A stretch of DNA of 64,000 bases from Knoellia sp. S7-12 (GTDB lineage: Bacteria > Actinomycetota > Actinomycetes > Actinomycetales > Dermatophilaceae): assembly GCF_040518285.1 (NCBI RefSeq), contig NZ_CP155449.1:3720001-3784000 (forward strand), in the 5' to 3' direction. This document shows positions 25,586-34,726 of this stretch, piece after piece (positions within the stretch are counted from its first letter, which is position 1; each line of letters starts with the position of its first letter). The translations under genes were made by a program, and so were the position numbers. The notes under the pieces are model-generated. The model saw nothing but the letters and a program-made list of their open reading frames with translations, was not told where the DNA came from and did not search any database.

Positions 25586-25864
25586 ATGGGCAGCATGGTG
25601 TGGAAAATCCTCGGAACCGGCTCGGCGATCCTGGCCGGAATCGCCGCGACCAAGGTGGCCGACCAGATCTGGCAGAAGGCCGGTCACGACACGTCGATCG
25701 ACCCCAAGGACCCCGACTCCCCCGTCATGGCGGCGTTGGCGTATGCCGCGCTCACCGGCCTCGCAGCCGGCGTCGCCCGGACGCTCACGACCCGCAAGGC
25801 AGCGCAGTTCTATGCGAAGTCGGCCGGTCACAAGCCCGCCGAGATCACCGACCGCAACCTCTGA
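25586..25864 (+). CDS. DUF4235 membrane protein
   Basis: 92 residues with two hydrophobic segments (ILGTGSAILAGIAATKVADQIW and ALAYAALTGLAAGVARTLTT), the usual small actinobacterial DUF4235 form. Function unknown. AAAGGAG five bases upstream fixes ATG 25586. Confidence 0.85.
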   Translation: MGSMVWKILGTGSAILAGIAATKVADQIWQKAGHDTSIDPKDPDSPVMAALAYAALTGLAAGVARTLTTRKAAQFYAKSAGHKPAEITDRNL

Positions 25865-25989
25865 GTTGGTCCACGACATCTGAATTGGTCCACGACCTGT
25901 GAGTCGGACGCGCGTCGGCGACCGGGCACCTCGGTAGGCGTTCGTCTGCATCGATAACCCATAGGTGCGCAGCCCAACACCAATGGGTT
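25861..25989. repeat. Tandem 19-bp direct repeat, then a short hairpin
   Basis: CTGAGTTGGTCCACGACAT (25861-25879) is followed directly by CTGAATTGGTCCACGACCT (25880-25898). Further on AACCCAT (25956-25962) pairs with ATGGGTT (25983-25989). These fill the 229 bp between the DUF4235 stop and the XRE gene; no gene was seen. The repeats could be binding sites for the XRE regulator at 26094. Confidence 0.5.
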
Positions 25990-26093
25990 GTCGAGCAGAA
26001 CCACACCACCACACACTCGGTCGGACGCCCTTGAGCCATGCTCCCTGTGGACAACTCGACGCCAGTCAGCGGTCACCGCGCCATGGTGGCCCT

Positions 26094-26690
26094 ATGAAGC
26101 GCGACACCACGGCCTCGACAACGGCCCGCGAGATCCTCCGCCGGGCTCGGCGACAGCAGGGCCTCACCCAGGCGGAACTGGCCGAGCGCGCGGGCGTGAG
26201 CCAGACCGTCGTCGCGAGATACGAGGCTCGGCAGCAGCAGCCGACGATCGCTGCCCTGGAACGGCTCGTCGCGGCGTGTGGCTATCAGCTCGCGTGGAGT
26301 GTGCGTCACGCGACCGACCCAGGTGCTGCGGACGGCGCGGCTGGAAAAGCATCCAGCGAGCGCTTTCCAGGACCGATCGGGAAAAGGCTGACCGCTCGGT
26401 TGGACGAGGTTCTCACCTTGCTCGCCTCGGCCGGTGCCACCGATCCCCGTCTCTATGGTGGTGTCGCGGACGGGACCGAGGCGGTCGGCTGCCGACTCCT
26501 CATCGGGGTCACGGTGCCGCCAGAGGCAGACCTGCTGCCCCTGATCGCAGCCTCGGGTCACATCGGACTCCTGCTCGGGTCCTCCGTCCACGTTCTGCGG
26601 CACACGGATGTGGCGGCATACGGCTACGACGACGAGGGGATACCCCTCGTCCCGGGAACAGCCCCGGCGATCGGGACACCGGCGCGATAG
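26094..26690 (+). CDS. XRE-family HTH protein with a nucleotidyltransferase-like C-terminal region
   Basis: 198 residues. A clean lambda-repressor-type HTH ([33 protein letters not shown], residues about 21-53) is followed, from about residue 95, by [33 protein letters not shown]. That resembles the start of an MNT-type nucleotidyltransferase, but the GS-x-D-x-D catalytic residues are absent. The partner gene is not obvious. Its 3' end overlaps the convergent hutI by 67 bp. Confidence 0.75.
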   Translation: MKRDTTASTTAREILRRARRQQGLTQAELAERAGVSQTVVARYEARQQQPTIAALERLVAACGYQLAWSVRHATDPGAADGAAGKASSERFPGPIGKRLTARLDEVLTLLASAGATDPRLYGGVADGTEAVGCRLLIGVTVPPEADLLPLIAASGHIGLLLGSSVHVLRHTDVAAYGYDDEGIPLVPGTAPAIGTPAR

Positions 26691-27820
26691 GCGAGGTGCA
26701 GGTGGCTCGGCGCAGCCAGGACAGTGAGGTCGGCTGGTCCGCCCACGGAGATGTGCCCGATGTCGCTGCGCCTCAGCGCCTTCGCAGACCCAGCCGTCGC
26801 CGCCCACACGGCTTCGCTCGGCGTCATGCCCATCTCGCGGACGGCCAGCGCGATGACGAAAGGCATCGAGCTTGAGTAGCACGTGCCCGGGTTGCAGTCG
26901 GTCGCCAGCGCCACGGACACGCCCGCGTCGATGAGTCGGCGGGCATCCGGATAGGGCGAGCGGGTCGAGAACTCCACCCCCGGGAGCAAGGTCGCGACCG
27001 TCGTGTCGGCCGCCCCGACCAACGAGTCGACGTCGGCGTCGGACAGGAACGTGCAGTGGTCGACGCTCGCGGCGCCGAGCTCCACGGCGAGCTGGACGCC
27101 GGGGCCATGACCGAGCTGGTTGCCGTGGACCCGCAGCCCCAGACCGGCCTCGCGCGCCGCGGTGAGGACCGCTCGTGACTCGTCCTGGGTGAAGGCGTGT
27201 GGCGAGTTCGGCTCACAGAAGACGTCGGCCCACTTCGCGTAGGGCGCACAGGCTTCCAGCATTGGTCCCGTCACGAGATCGACGTATGCCGCCCGGTCAC
27301 CCCGCGCTTCCGGTGGCACCACGTGCGCGCCCAGGAATGTTGTCTCCGTGGTGAATTCACTCGCAATGCGCAGGGAGCGGGCTTCGTCCTCGACCGTGAG
27401 GCCGTAGCCACCCTTGATCTCGATGGTCGTCGTGCCCTGGTCACGCATCTCCCTGACCCGGCCGGCGACGAGCTCGCGGAGACGGTCGTCGGAGGCGCCG
27501 CGTGTGGCGGCGACCGAGACCCCGATACCGCCACCGTCGTAGCGCTCCCCCGTCATCCGGGCAGCGAACTCCGCTGAGCGGTCACCGTCGAAGACGAGGT
27601 GGCTGTGGCTGTCGACGAACCCGGGGAGGATGGCGCGGCCCTCGAGGTCGACCCGCCGATCCGCGTCCGGCGCGGAGATGGAGTCGCCGATCCATGCGAC
27701 GCGACCGTCCTCGATGACGAGTGCGGCATCGGTGCGCAGGCCGAGCCCGGCATCGCCGGTGCCGTCACACGTGACGAGCTCCCCGATCCCGACGATCACC
27801 GTCGCGGCTGCATCACTCAC
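26624..27820 (-). CDS. hutI: Imidazolonepropionase
   Basis: 398 residues. Amidohydrolase fold with [15 protein letters not shown] (metal His pair), [28 protein letters not shown] and [18 protein letters not shown], all hallmarks of HutI. It converts imidazolonepropionate to N-formimidoyl-glutamate in histidine degradation. GTG 27820 overlaps the hutF stop (GTGA) and is preceded by GGAGAG. Convergent overlap with the XRE gene at its 3' end. Confidence 0.95.
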   Translation of the reverse strand: MSDAAATVIVGIGELVTCDGTGDAGLGLRTDAALVIEDGRVAWIGDSISAPDADRRVDLEGRAILPGFVDSHSHLVFDGDRSAEFAARMTGERYDGGGIGVSVAATRGASDDRLRELVAGRVREMRDQGTTTIEIKGGYGLTVEDEARSLRIASEFTTETTFLGAHVVPPEARGDRAAYVDLVTGPMLEACAPYAKWADVFCEPNSPHAFTQDESRAVLTAAREAGLGLRVHGNQLGHGPGVQLAVELGAASVDHCTFLSDADVDSLVGAADTTVATLLPGVEFSTRSPYPDARRLIDAGVSVALATDCNPGTCYSSSMPFVIALAVREMGMTPSEAVWAATAGSAKALRRSDIGHISVGGPADLTVLAAPSHLHLAYRAGVPIAGAVPGTRGIPSSS

Positions 27821-29139
27821 TGCGCTCTCCTCACGGCGACGATGGCCTCGGAGACGATGTCGTCGATGGGTCCGAGCGGGTGGACCCCGCTGGAGACGAT
27901 GCGACGCCCACCGACGATGACATCGGTGACGTCCGCGCCGGTCGCTCCGAAGATGATCTGGGCGGGAGCAACGCCACCGGTGCGGCGGCTGTCCGTGCGC
28001 ACCGCGACGACGTCGGCCAGGGCACCGACTGCGATGCGGCCTCCGTCCCAACCGAGGCTGCGATAGCCCGCCGCCGTGCCCATCTCGAGCAGCGCGGCGA
28101 CACCGAAGCGTCCGCGCTCGTTGCTCTTGAGCCGCTCGTGCATCTCGATGCCGCGGATCTCCTCGAAGGGGTCGATGACGGCGTGCTGGTCGGAGCCGAG
28201 GCTGAGCGGCACGCCCTGTGCCGCGAGCTCGCAGGCGGGTCCGATCCCGTCGGCGAGGTCACGCTCGGTGGTCGGGCAGAAGCAGGCACTGGCGCCCGAG
28301 CGCCCCATGAGGTCGAGGTCTATGTCGGACAGGTGCGTCGCGTGGACGGCAGTGAAGCCCTCCCCCAGCAGCCCGGCGTCGGTGAGGTGCTCGACCGGGC
28401 TGGCGCCATAGACGAGCTGCGTCGTGAGGTTCTCGCCCATCTGCTCACTCACGTGGGCGTGGACGGGCCGGTCGCCGACAACTGTGGCGAATTCCGCGAG
28501 CTGCTCACCAGTCAGGGCGCGCACCGAGTGGGCGGCGGCACCGATGCGCACCATTGCAGTGTCCTGCAGCGCATCCACGCGCTCGGCCCACGCCTGCACG
28601 GACCCGTCGGAGAACCGGACCTGCACTTCGTCGAGCGGCAGGTGCCCACCGGAGTCGAGGCCGCCGGACAGGTAGCAGGTGTCGAGCAGGGTGAGCCGGA
28701 TCCCCGCCTCTTCGGCCGCAGCGATGAGGGCCGAACCCATGGCGTTGGGGTCGTCGTAGGGCTTCCCGTCCGGCCCGTGATGCAGGTAGTGAAACTCGCC
28801 GACCACGGTGTAGCCAGACGCCACCATCTCGGTGAACACCCCTCTGGCGAGGGCGAAGTAGGTGTCGGGATCGAGACGAGAGGTGACGGCATACATCTGG
28901 TCTCGCCACGTCCAGAAGTTGCCGCCGTCCCCGTGGGTCCGTCCACGGAGCATCCGGTGGAACGCGTGACTGTGCGCGTTGGCGAAACCGGGCAGAACGA
29001 CGCCCCGCAGTCGGACATCGGTGTCACGCGGCTTGGTGTCCGTGGCGACCTCGGTGAACCGCCCGTCAGCCACCGTGAGCCGCACCCCGCGATGCACCTT
29101 GTCGGGCAGTTGCGCATGGTCACACCAGTAGGTCGTCAC
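27817..29139 (-). CDS. hutF: Formimidoylglutamate deiminase
   Basis: 440 residues. Amidohydrolase with [19 protein letters not shown] (metal motif), [20 protein letters not shown] and [15 protein letters not shown], the HutF pattern. It converts N-formimidoyl-glutamate to N-formyl-glutamate plus ammonia, so this organism uses the five-step hut pathway. GTG 29139 overlaps the preceding hydrolase stop by a GTGA and its own stop overlaps hutI, so the three are one translationally coupled unit. Confidence 0.95.
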   Translation of the reverse strand: MTTYWCDHAQLPDKVHRGVRLTVADGRFTEVATDTKPRDTDVRLRGVVLPGFANAHSHAFHRMLRGRTHGDGGNFWTWRDQMYAVTSRLDPDTYFALARGVFTEMVASGYTVVGEFHYLHHGPDGKPYDDPNAMGSALIAAAEEAGIRLTLLDTCYLSGGLDSGGHLPLDEVQVRFSDGSVQAWAERVDALQDTAMVRIGAAAHSVRALTGEQLAEFATVVGDRPVHAHVSEQMGENLTTQLVYGASPVEHLTDAGLLGEGFTAVHATHLSDIDLDLMGRSGASACFCPTTERDLADGIGPACELAAQGVPLSLGSDQHAVIDPFEEIRGIEMHERLKSNERGRFGVAALLEMGTAAGYRSLGWDGGRIAVGALADVVAVRTDSRRTGGVAPAQIIFGATGADVTDVIVGGRRIVSSGVHPLGPIDDIVSEAIVAVRRAQ

Positions 29140-30365
29140 GCGTGCACCCCTGCCAGGTCCGTGAGGACCGTAGCGAGCGCTTCGACGCCGGCGAGGCAGT
29201 CCTGCGACGTCGCGAACTCCTCGGGTGAGTGGGAGATGCCGGTGGGGTTGCGGACGAAGAGCATGGCGGTCGGAACGCCGGCGTTGGCGAGGATCCCGGC
29301 GTCGTGTCCCGCTCCGGTCCCGATGACGGGTATGCCGCCCAGTCGCGTTGCGAGACGCCTCACCAGGGCGGGATCGAAGGGTGTCGGGCCGGTCCAGGAG
29401 TCCTCGATGAGGAGTCCGTCGAAGTCGGTGACCACCTCGCGGACGTCGTCGATGACCTGGCGCACGGCCGCCTCGTCGGCCCCTCTGGCGTCGAGCCAGC
29501 CCGTGACCTCGCTCGGGATGGCGTTGACCCCACCGGGAGTGACGGCGACCTTGCCGACCGTGGCGACACAGCCATGGGTCTCGGCGGAGCGGCGGGCGGC
29601 GATGACGGCGGCGGCAAAGCCGAGCATCGCGTCCTCGCGGTCCTCGAGGCGGGTCGTGCCGGCGTGGTTGGCCTCGCCGAGCGTGCGGATGCGCCAGCGG
29701 CCGTGGGGCCAGATGTCACTGCCGACGGCAACCGGGGTGTCGACGTCGAGGTCGGAGAGGAGGCGGCCCTGCTCCACGTGGAGCTCGACGAAGGCACCCA
29801 CCCGCCGGAGCGTCTCGGAGTCCGGCCCGAGGGATTCGGGGTCACGGCCGGCGGCACGCAGCGCCTCGGCCATCGACACACCCTCGCCGTCGGTGAGCGA
29901 GCGGGCCCGATCAGCTGTCATCGCCCCGGTGAGGACCCGCGAGCCCGCACACGCCACACCGAACCGAGCACCCTCCTCGTCCACGAAGTTCACGACTCCA
30001 ATGGGTCGATCTGGCTCAAAACCATTGTCCCGCAGCGCATCCAGCGCGGCGAACGCCGACACGACACCCAGCGGACCGTCGAACGCGCCACCGTCAGGCA
30101 CAGAGTCGAGGTGCGAGCCCGTGACGATGCCGGGACGACCGGCCGCCAGCGCCTCATCGGGGTCTCCCCACCACGCCCACTGGTTGCCGACCCGGTCCAC
30201 GGTGACGTCGAGGCCCCGCGCCTGCGCCTGTCCGACGAACCACTCACGCAGCGTGTGGTCCTCGCGGGACCAGGCGAATCGGTGGTAGCCGTTGGTCCTG
30301 CCATCACGACCGAGCGGCGTCAGGTCGCGCCACATCGAGCCAAAGGTCCCCGTCTCGTTGCTCAC
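29136..30365 (-). CDS. AllC/HyuC-like M20 amidohydrolase in the hut operon
   Basis: 409 residues. Binuclear metal motifs fit allantoate amidohydrolase or N-carbamoyl-amino-acid hydrolase: GSHLDSVPDGGAFDGPLGV, VNFVDEEGARFGVACAGSR, VELHVEQGR and TGAGHDAGILANAGVPTAMLFV. It is first in the hut unit. Two roles are plausible: hydrolysis of formylglutamate, for which no hutG is seen, or allantoate hydrolysis, which has no other gene in the purine locus. GTG 30365 is the chosen start (GGCGGGG just upstream). Confidence 0.85.
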   Translation of the reverse strand: MSNETGTFGSMWRDLTPLGRDGRTNGYHRFAWSREDHTLREWFVGQAQARGLDVTVDRVGNQWAWWGDPDEALAAGRPGIVTGSHLDSVPDGGAFDGPLGVVSAFAALDALRDNGFEPDRPIGVVNFVDEEGARFGVACAGSRVLTGAMTADRARSLTDGEGVSMAEALRAAGRDPESLGPDSETLRRVGAFVELHVEQGRLLSDLDVDTPVAVGSDIWPHGRWRIRTLGEANHAGTTRLEDREDAMLGFAAAVIAARRSAETHGCVATVGKVAVTPGGVNAIPSEVTGWLDARGADEAAVRQVIDDVREVVTDFDGLLIEDSWTGPTPFDPALVRRLATRLGGIPVIGTGAGHDAGILANAGVPTAMLFVRNPTGISHSPEEFATSQDCLAGVEALATVLTDLAGVHA

Positions 30366-30460
30366 CCCGCCATTCCACACCCCGGAGGGGGTTTCGCGCG
30401 CAGGCGGCACGGCATACTCGTCTGAAATCCCAGACGGTGAGCCGCGCCTAGAGTGCTGAC

Positions 30461-30949
30461 ATGAGCGAAGCCACCGAGTCCGACGGCGCGCGGCGAGCAC
30501 GCGAGGCCCTCGAAGCCAGCGGTATCGAGCACCGGATCACCGTGTCGACCCAACGCGCCTCGTCCCTCGCCGAGGCGGCGGAGCAGCGCGGGATCGAGCC
30601 ACGCGACATCGTGAAGTCGCTCGTCGTGCGTCGCGGGTCGGGCGACTATGTGTTCGTCCTCGTTCCCGGCGACCGCGAGATCTCGTGGCCCAAGCTGCGC
30701 GCCCAACTGGGCGTCAACCGGTTGTCGATGCCGCCGGCCGACAAGGCGAGGGAGGCTACGGGCTACGAGCGCGGCACGATCACGCCGTTCGGGTCGACGA
30801 CGGCCTGGCCGGTCATCGCCGACGCGACCATCGTCGGTCGGACGGTCTCGATGGGCGCCGGTGCCCACGGGACCTCGGTGACCCTGGCCGCCGACGACCT
30901 GGTCCGAGCACTCGCAGCAGAGGTCGCCGACGTCACCGACCCCACCTGA
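30461..30949 (+). CDS. YbaK/EbsC-family aminoacyl-tRNA deacylase
   Basis: 162 residues. The YbaK core is visible: IVKSLVVRRGSGDYVFVLVPGDREISWPKLRA, with the conserved Lys in KSLV, and GYERGTITPFGS with a conserved Gly-Thr-x-Pro loop. Such proteins clear misacylated tRNAs. Divergent from the hut hydrolase; start ATG 30461. Confidence 0.9.
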   Translation: MSEATESDGARRAREALEASGIEHRITVSTQRASSLAEAAEQRGIEPRDIVKSLVVRRGSGDYVFVLVPGDREISWPKLRAQLGVNRLSMPPADKAREATGYERGTITPFGSTTAWPVIADATIVGRTVSMGAGAHGTSVTLAADDLVRALAAEVADVTDPT

Positions 30950-30961
30950 CCCCGAGATGAG

Positions 30962-33019
30962 TCAGGTGCCGTTGTTCAGGAGGTCCTTGGCGAGCTGCGG
31001 CGGGAGGTAGTCGTAGCGAGCGAACCGGCGGGTGAACGTGCCCGTGCCGTGCGAGACCGAGCGCAGGTCGATGGGGTAGCGCGACAGCTCGAGCGCCGGG
31101 ATCTCGGCGTGGATCACGGTGCGCCCTTCGTGGGCCGCGGGTTCGGTCCCGTGCACCTGACCCCGTCGACCTCGAAGGTCGGTGAGTGCCGAACCCACGG
31201 ACTCGTCGGCGACCTCGATGTCCACGGCGTCGATCGGTTCGAGCATCGAGACGGTGCCTTCGTTGGCGGCCTCGCGCAGGGCCTGGCCGGCCGCGGTCTG
31301 GAAGGCCATGTCGGACGAGTCCACCGAGTGCGCCTTCCCGTCGAGCAGGGTCACCCGCACGTCGACCGCCGGATACCCGTTGAGGACACCGCGTTCGAGC
31401 TGCGCCCGTGCGCCCTTCTCGACCGATGCGATGTATTGGCGCGGCACCGAGCCACCGACGACCTTGTCGACGAACTCGAAGCCGGCGCCGCGCGGCAGGG
31501 GCTCGATCCGCAAACTGCAGACGGCGTACTGACCGTGCCCGCCCGACTGCTTCACGAGCCGCCCCTGCACCTCGCACGCACTGACAAACGTCTCGCGCAG
31601 GGCAGTCCGAAGCGGCTCTGCCTCGACGGCGACGTGGTGCTGTTCCTCCAGTGAGCGGGTGAGCACGGCGAGGTGGGCCGGTCCCATGGTCCAGAGCACG
31701 ACTTGGTGGGTCTCGGCGTTGAGGTCGAGTCGCAGGGTGACGTCCTCGGAGACGAGAACCTGGAGCACCGACGCGAGCTTGTCCTCGTCGCCCTTGCTCT
31801 TGGCGTGGATGGCGACCGGCAGCAGCGGCTCGGGCAGCACCCACGGCTCCACGAGCGCCGGCTTCTTCGGCGACGACACCGTGTCCGTCGTCTCGGCTCC
31901 CGCGAGCCGGGACACGAGAACGAGGTCTCCCGCGATGGCTCTCGACTTGGGCTGGGACTCGTCACCCAGTGGAGAAGTGAGAGCGCCCACCCGGTCGAGA
32001 TCCTCATCGTGGTCGTCATGACCACCGAGCCGCCCTTGCGCGAACTGCTGCAGATGGCCGGAGACGTGCACCGGTTCGTCGGGCCGCAGGGTCCCCGAGA
32101 AGACCCGCACCAGCGACTGCCTCCCGACAAAGGGGTCGGTCGTCGTGCGCACCACCTCGGCCACGAGCGGGCCGGCGGGATCACACGACACGGCACCGAA
32201 GTCGCCGCCGTTGGTCCTGAAGACGCGCGGCAGCGCGATGTCCACTGGTGAGGGCAGGCCGTGTTCGATGAGCTCGAGAAGCTCCTCGACGCCGACCCCA
32301 CTCGTCGCATTGGTCGGCAGGACGGGGAAGAACCGAGCGGTCGCGACTGCCGTATGCAGATCGGTTCGCAGGGTCGCGACGTCGACCTCCTCGCCCTCGA
32401 GATACCTCTCGAGCAGCGTCTCGTCCTCGGACTGCTCGATGATCGCCTCGACGAGCACGCTGCGCCCCTGGGCGTCATCTCCCGACGCCGCAAGCAGGTC
32501 GACCAACCCGGTCACCGTGGTGCCCGGCCCGTCCGGTTGCACGGGCACCGCCACCGGCTGTGCGTCTCCGAAGACCCGGCGACAGGTCGCGACGGTCTCG
32601 TCGAAGTCCGCCCGCGCCTGCTCGAGTCGCGTCACGGCGATGGCACGCGGCATATCTGTCCCGGCACACTCGCGCCACAGCATCCGCGTCGCGTCGTCGA
32701 GCCCGTCAGCCCCCGAGATGACGAAGAGGGCGGCATCCGCCCCCCTCAACCCGGCTCGCACCTCGCCGACGAAGTCGGGGTTGCCCGGTGTGTCGATCAG
32801 GTTGACCACCACCTCCCCGCTGGCAAAGCTGGCCGCCGCGAGACCCGTCGAGGACTGCCGGTCATCGTCCTTGGGGCGCCGCCCCTCGACCCGGGCCGCG
32901 ACGAGATGCTCGAAGAGCGTGCTCTTGCCCGCACCCGCCGGCCCGACGAGGACGACGTTGCGGATCTCCTGCGGACTGGCGGGAGCAGGTGCGTTCTCGG
33001 TGCCGGACGGTCGGTTCAC
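30962..33019 (-). CDS. Elongation factor G-like GTPase
   Basis: 685 residues with EF-G domain order. G1 is GPAGAGKST and G3 is DTPGNPDF, but the G4 position reads TRLEQARADFD where EF-G has NKMD. Domain II (PLVAEVVRTTTDPFVGRQSLVRVFSG) and domain IV/V (SGGHGQYAVCSLRIEP, PIDAVDIEVADESVGSALTDLRGRRG) follow. The actinobacterial EF-G2/FusA2 group is closest; a role in translation or ribosome recovery is likely but unproven. ATG 33019. Confidence 0.88.
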   Translation of the reverse strand: MNRPSGTENAPAPASPQEIRNVVLVGPAGAGKSTLFEHLVAARVEGRRPKDDDRQSSTGLAAASFASGEVVVNLIDTPGNPDFVGEVRAGLRGADAALFVISGADGLDDATRMLWRECAGTDMPRAIAVTRLEQARADFDETVATCRRVFGDAQPVAVPVQPDGPGTTVTGLVDLLAASGDDAQGRSVLVEAIIEQSEDETLLERYLEGEEVDVATLRTDLHTAVATARFFPVLPTNATSGVGVEELLELIEHGLPSPVDIALPRVFRTNGGDFGAVSCDPAGPLVAEVVRTTTDPFVGRQSLVRVFSGTLRPDEPVHVSGHLQQFAQGRLGGHDDHDEDLDRVGALTSPLGDESQPKSRAIAGDLVLVSRLAGAETTDTVSSPKKPALVEPWVLPEPLLPVAIHAKSKGDEDKLASVLQVLVSEDVTLRLDLNAETHQVVLWTMGPAHLAVLTRSLEEQHHVAVEAEPLRTALRETFVSACEVQGRLVKQSGGHGQYAVCSLRIEPLPRGAGFEFVDKVVGGSVPRQYIASVEKGARAQLERGVLNGYPAVDVRVTLLDGKAHSVDSSDMAFQTAAGQALREAANEGTVSMLEPIDAVDIEVADESVGSALTDLRGRRGQVHGTEPAAHEGRTVIHAEIPALELSRYPIDLRSVSHGTGTFTRRFARYDYLPPQLAKDLLNNGT

Positions 33020-33072
33020 CTGTCACACAGTGCTCCGGCTCACGCTGTCACACAAGAGCCAAGACCAAAGGC

Positions 33073-33107
33073 GGCGTATGCCGGGTGGTGAGCACCCGGC
33101 ATACGCC
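33073..33107. terminator. Perfect hairpin built from two GTATGCCG octamers
   Basis: GGCGTATGCCGGGTG (33073-33087) pairs perfectly with CACCCGGCATACGCC (33093-33107) across GTGAG. It lies between the DUF2071-like gene's stop and the start of the EF-G-like gene, so it likely terminates the former. There is no T run. Confidence 0.7.
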
Positions 33108-33129
33108 GGCCTTGTCCTGGGTTGCTTTC

Positions 33130-33873
33130 TCAGGCCGGCTGGGCAGCCAGTTCCGGAGTGATGCGGCCGGCGTCGACCCAGGTCACGGGAACCCGACGCA
33201 TCAGCAGGACGCAATCGATCGTGGCGCTGCCCGCCGGGACTCCGCCGCCCTCATAGAAGGAGGAGCGCACGGACTCGATCTCGGTGGGTTCGACGTGCCA
33301 GGCGTCAGTTCGCAACTCGATGCCGTTGAGGATGGTGTGCGCCCGGTTCGGGGACCAGCCGACGCTGCCACCGCGGAAGAACTCTGACGCGTCATTGACG
33401 TTGGCGAACAGTGCACTTCCGCGCAGTTCGTCAGTCACTCGCACGGCAACGTCGGCGCTGGCTCCGGCCCCTTCCTCGGTCTGGACGGCGACCCGCAAGC
33501 GCTCGGGTGACTCGTCGACCTCGAAGTCGGCAGAGCCGTGCGGGCCGGGAAAGAGGCGACCGCCAGCCAGGACGTTGAGTCGCGAGCCGCTGTCACGGCG
33601 CGGGATGTAGACCCCGGTGCGTCGGCCGGTCTCGTCGTCCCATTCCACGGCGATGCGGTGAGCCACGTTCTCGCTCCGGACTCCGATGACGGCTGGCAGG
33701 CCGGCGGGGCGCAGATCTGTGAGCCGCAGCAGGCAGATCCCTGCCACTGCCGATCCGTTCACCAATTGGGGTCTGAGCGGTGCCGGAACCCACGATCGCG
33801 CAACGGCGGCGTCGAGCCGATAGTTCACGAGGAGTCGGCGATCAACGACGCCGGTCAAGCGGGGGACGACCAT
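33130..33873 (-). CDS. DUF2071 (YqjF-like) family protein
   Basis: 247 residues, soluble. LLVNYRLDAAVARSWVPAPLRPQLVNGSAVAGICLLRLTDLRP and the later SVGWSPNRAHTILNGIELRTDAWHVEP match the acetoacetate-decarboxylase-like DUF2071 family. Function is unknown. ATG at 33871-33873; divergent from the next gene with 165 bp between that shows nothing obvious. Confidence 0.75.
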   Translation of the reverse strand: MVVPRLTGVVDRRLLVNYRLDAAVARSWVPAPLRPQLVNGSAVAGICLLRLTDLRPAGLPAVIGVRSENVAHRIAVEWDDETGRRTGVYIPRRDSGSRLNVLAGGRLFPGPHGSADFEVDESPERLRVAVQTEEGAGASADVAVRVTDELRGSALFANVNDASEFFRGGSVGWSPNRAHTILNGIELRTDAWHVEPTEIESVRSSFYEGGGVPAGSATIDCVLLMRRVPVTWVDAGRITPELAAQPA

Positions 33874-34038
33874 GCCTCAGAGTAGGGCGACCCGCTCATC
33901 GCCACACCGCTCTTGGCTGGGTCAACCCTCGCCCATCTGGATGCGGATGACACCACCTCAAGTGGCCCATGGGCAAGGGGCGCGCGCGTACCGTGATGAG
34001 AAGGCGGAGGCGCAACCCGCCGGACCGATGGAGCAGTC

Positions 34039-34707
34039 ATGAGAGCGACGAAGCCGGACTGGGACAGGGCAGTCGGCCGGTTCAGAAGCTGGGATCCGGA
34101 GACCACTCGCAGGATCAGTTGGGGTGCCGTCGCGATCATCACCTCGGCGCTCGTGTGGCCGCTCCTGGCGCCCGGCGGGGAGGTGGCGCCCACCCCCAGC
34201 AGTCCACGGAGCACGACCGAGGTTGCGGGAGTTCCGCTGGCTGCCGACAGCACCGAGTCGGACTGCGCCGTGGTGGGCGGTCCGCAGGATCCTCCCCCGG
34301 CAGGACTTGCTGCCGTCTCGACGAGTGTGGTGGGCCGGAACGCCATCGTGGAGTCGATCCGTTGGGCTCGGACCACGCGCGAAGGACTCTGGGGCGTGGC
34401 AGCGGTCGCCGAGTGTGGCGCAGTGCGCCTGGACGCAGTCTGGACCGAACCCACCGGCCAGAGGCGCCGACACAACATCAGTCACACCGGGCGACCCGTC
34501 ATCGGCGTCGTGGCCGACGGTGTGGACGGCGCGATCTCGGTCTACACCGTCCGAGGGACCGCCGAGGGGTCCATTTCGGCGTTGTTGCACATCAGCACGG
34601 ATCGGGGCGCGACGTGGCAGGAGCGCTCGGTGCCCCCATCCGCCGAGGCCCACGTCCGGGCTGGTGTCCTGCCCCCGAGCTGGAGCGAGTGGAGCGTCGC
34701 GAGCTGA
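34039..34707 (+). CDS. Hypothetical membrane-anchored protein
   Basis: 222 residues. One N-terminal helix (ISWGAVAIITSALVWPLLAP, residues about 26-45) then a Pro/Ser-rich stretch and an exported domain with two cysteines (DSTESDCAVVGG, AVAECGAVRL). Repeated strands such as ISVYTVRGTAEGSISALLHISTDRGATWQE recall BNR/sialidase-like beta repeats. No function assigned. Confidence 0.6.
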   Translation: MRATKPDWDRAVGRFRSWDPETTRRISWGAVAIITSALVWPLLAPGGEVAPTPSSPRSTTEVAGVPLAADSTESDCAVVGGPQDPPPAGLAAVSTSVVGRNAIVESIRWARTTREGLWGVAAVAECGAVRLDAVWTEPTGQRRRHNISHTGRPVIGVVADGVDGAISVYTVRGTAEGSISALLHISTDRGATWQERSVPPSAEAHVRAGVLPPSWSEWSVAS

Positions 34708-34726
34708 CGCCCGAGCGCGGGTGGGG

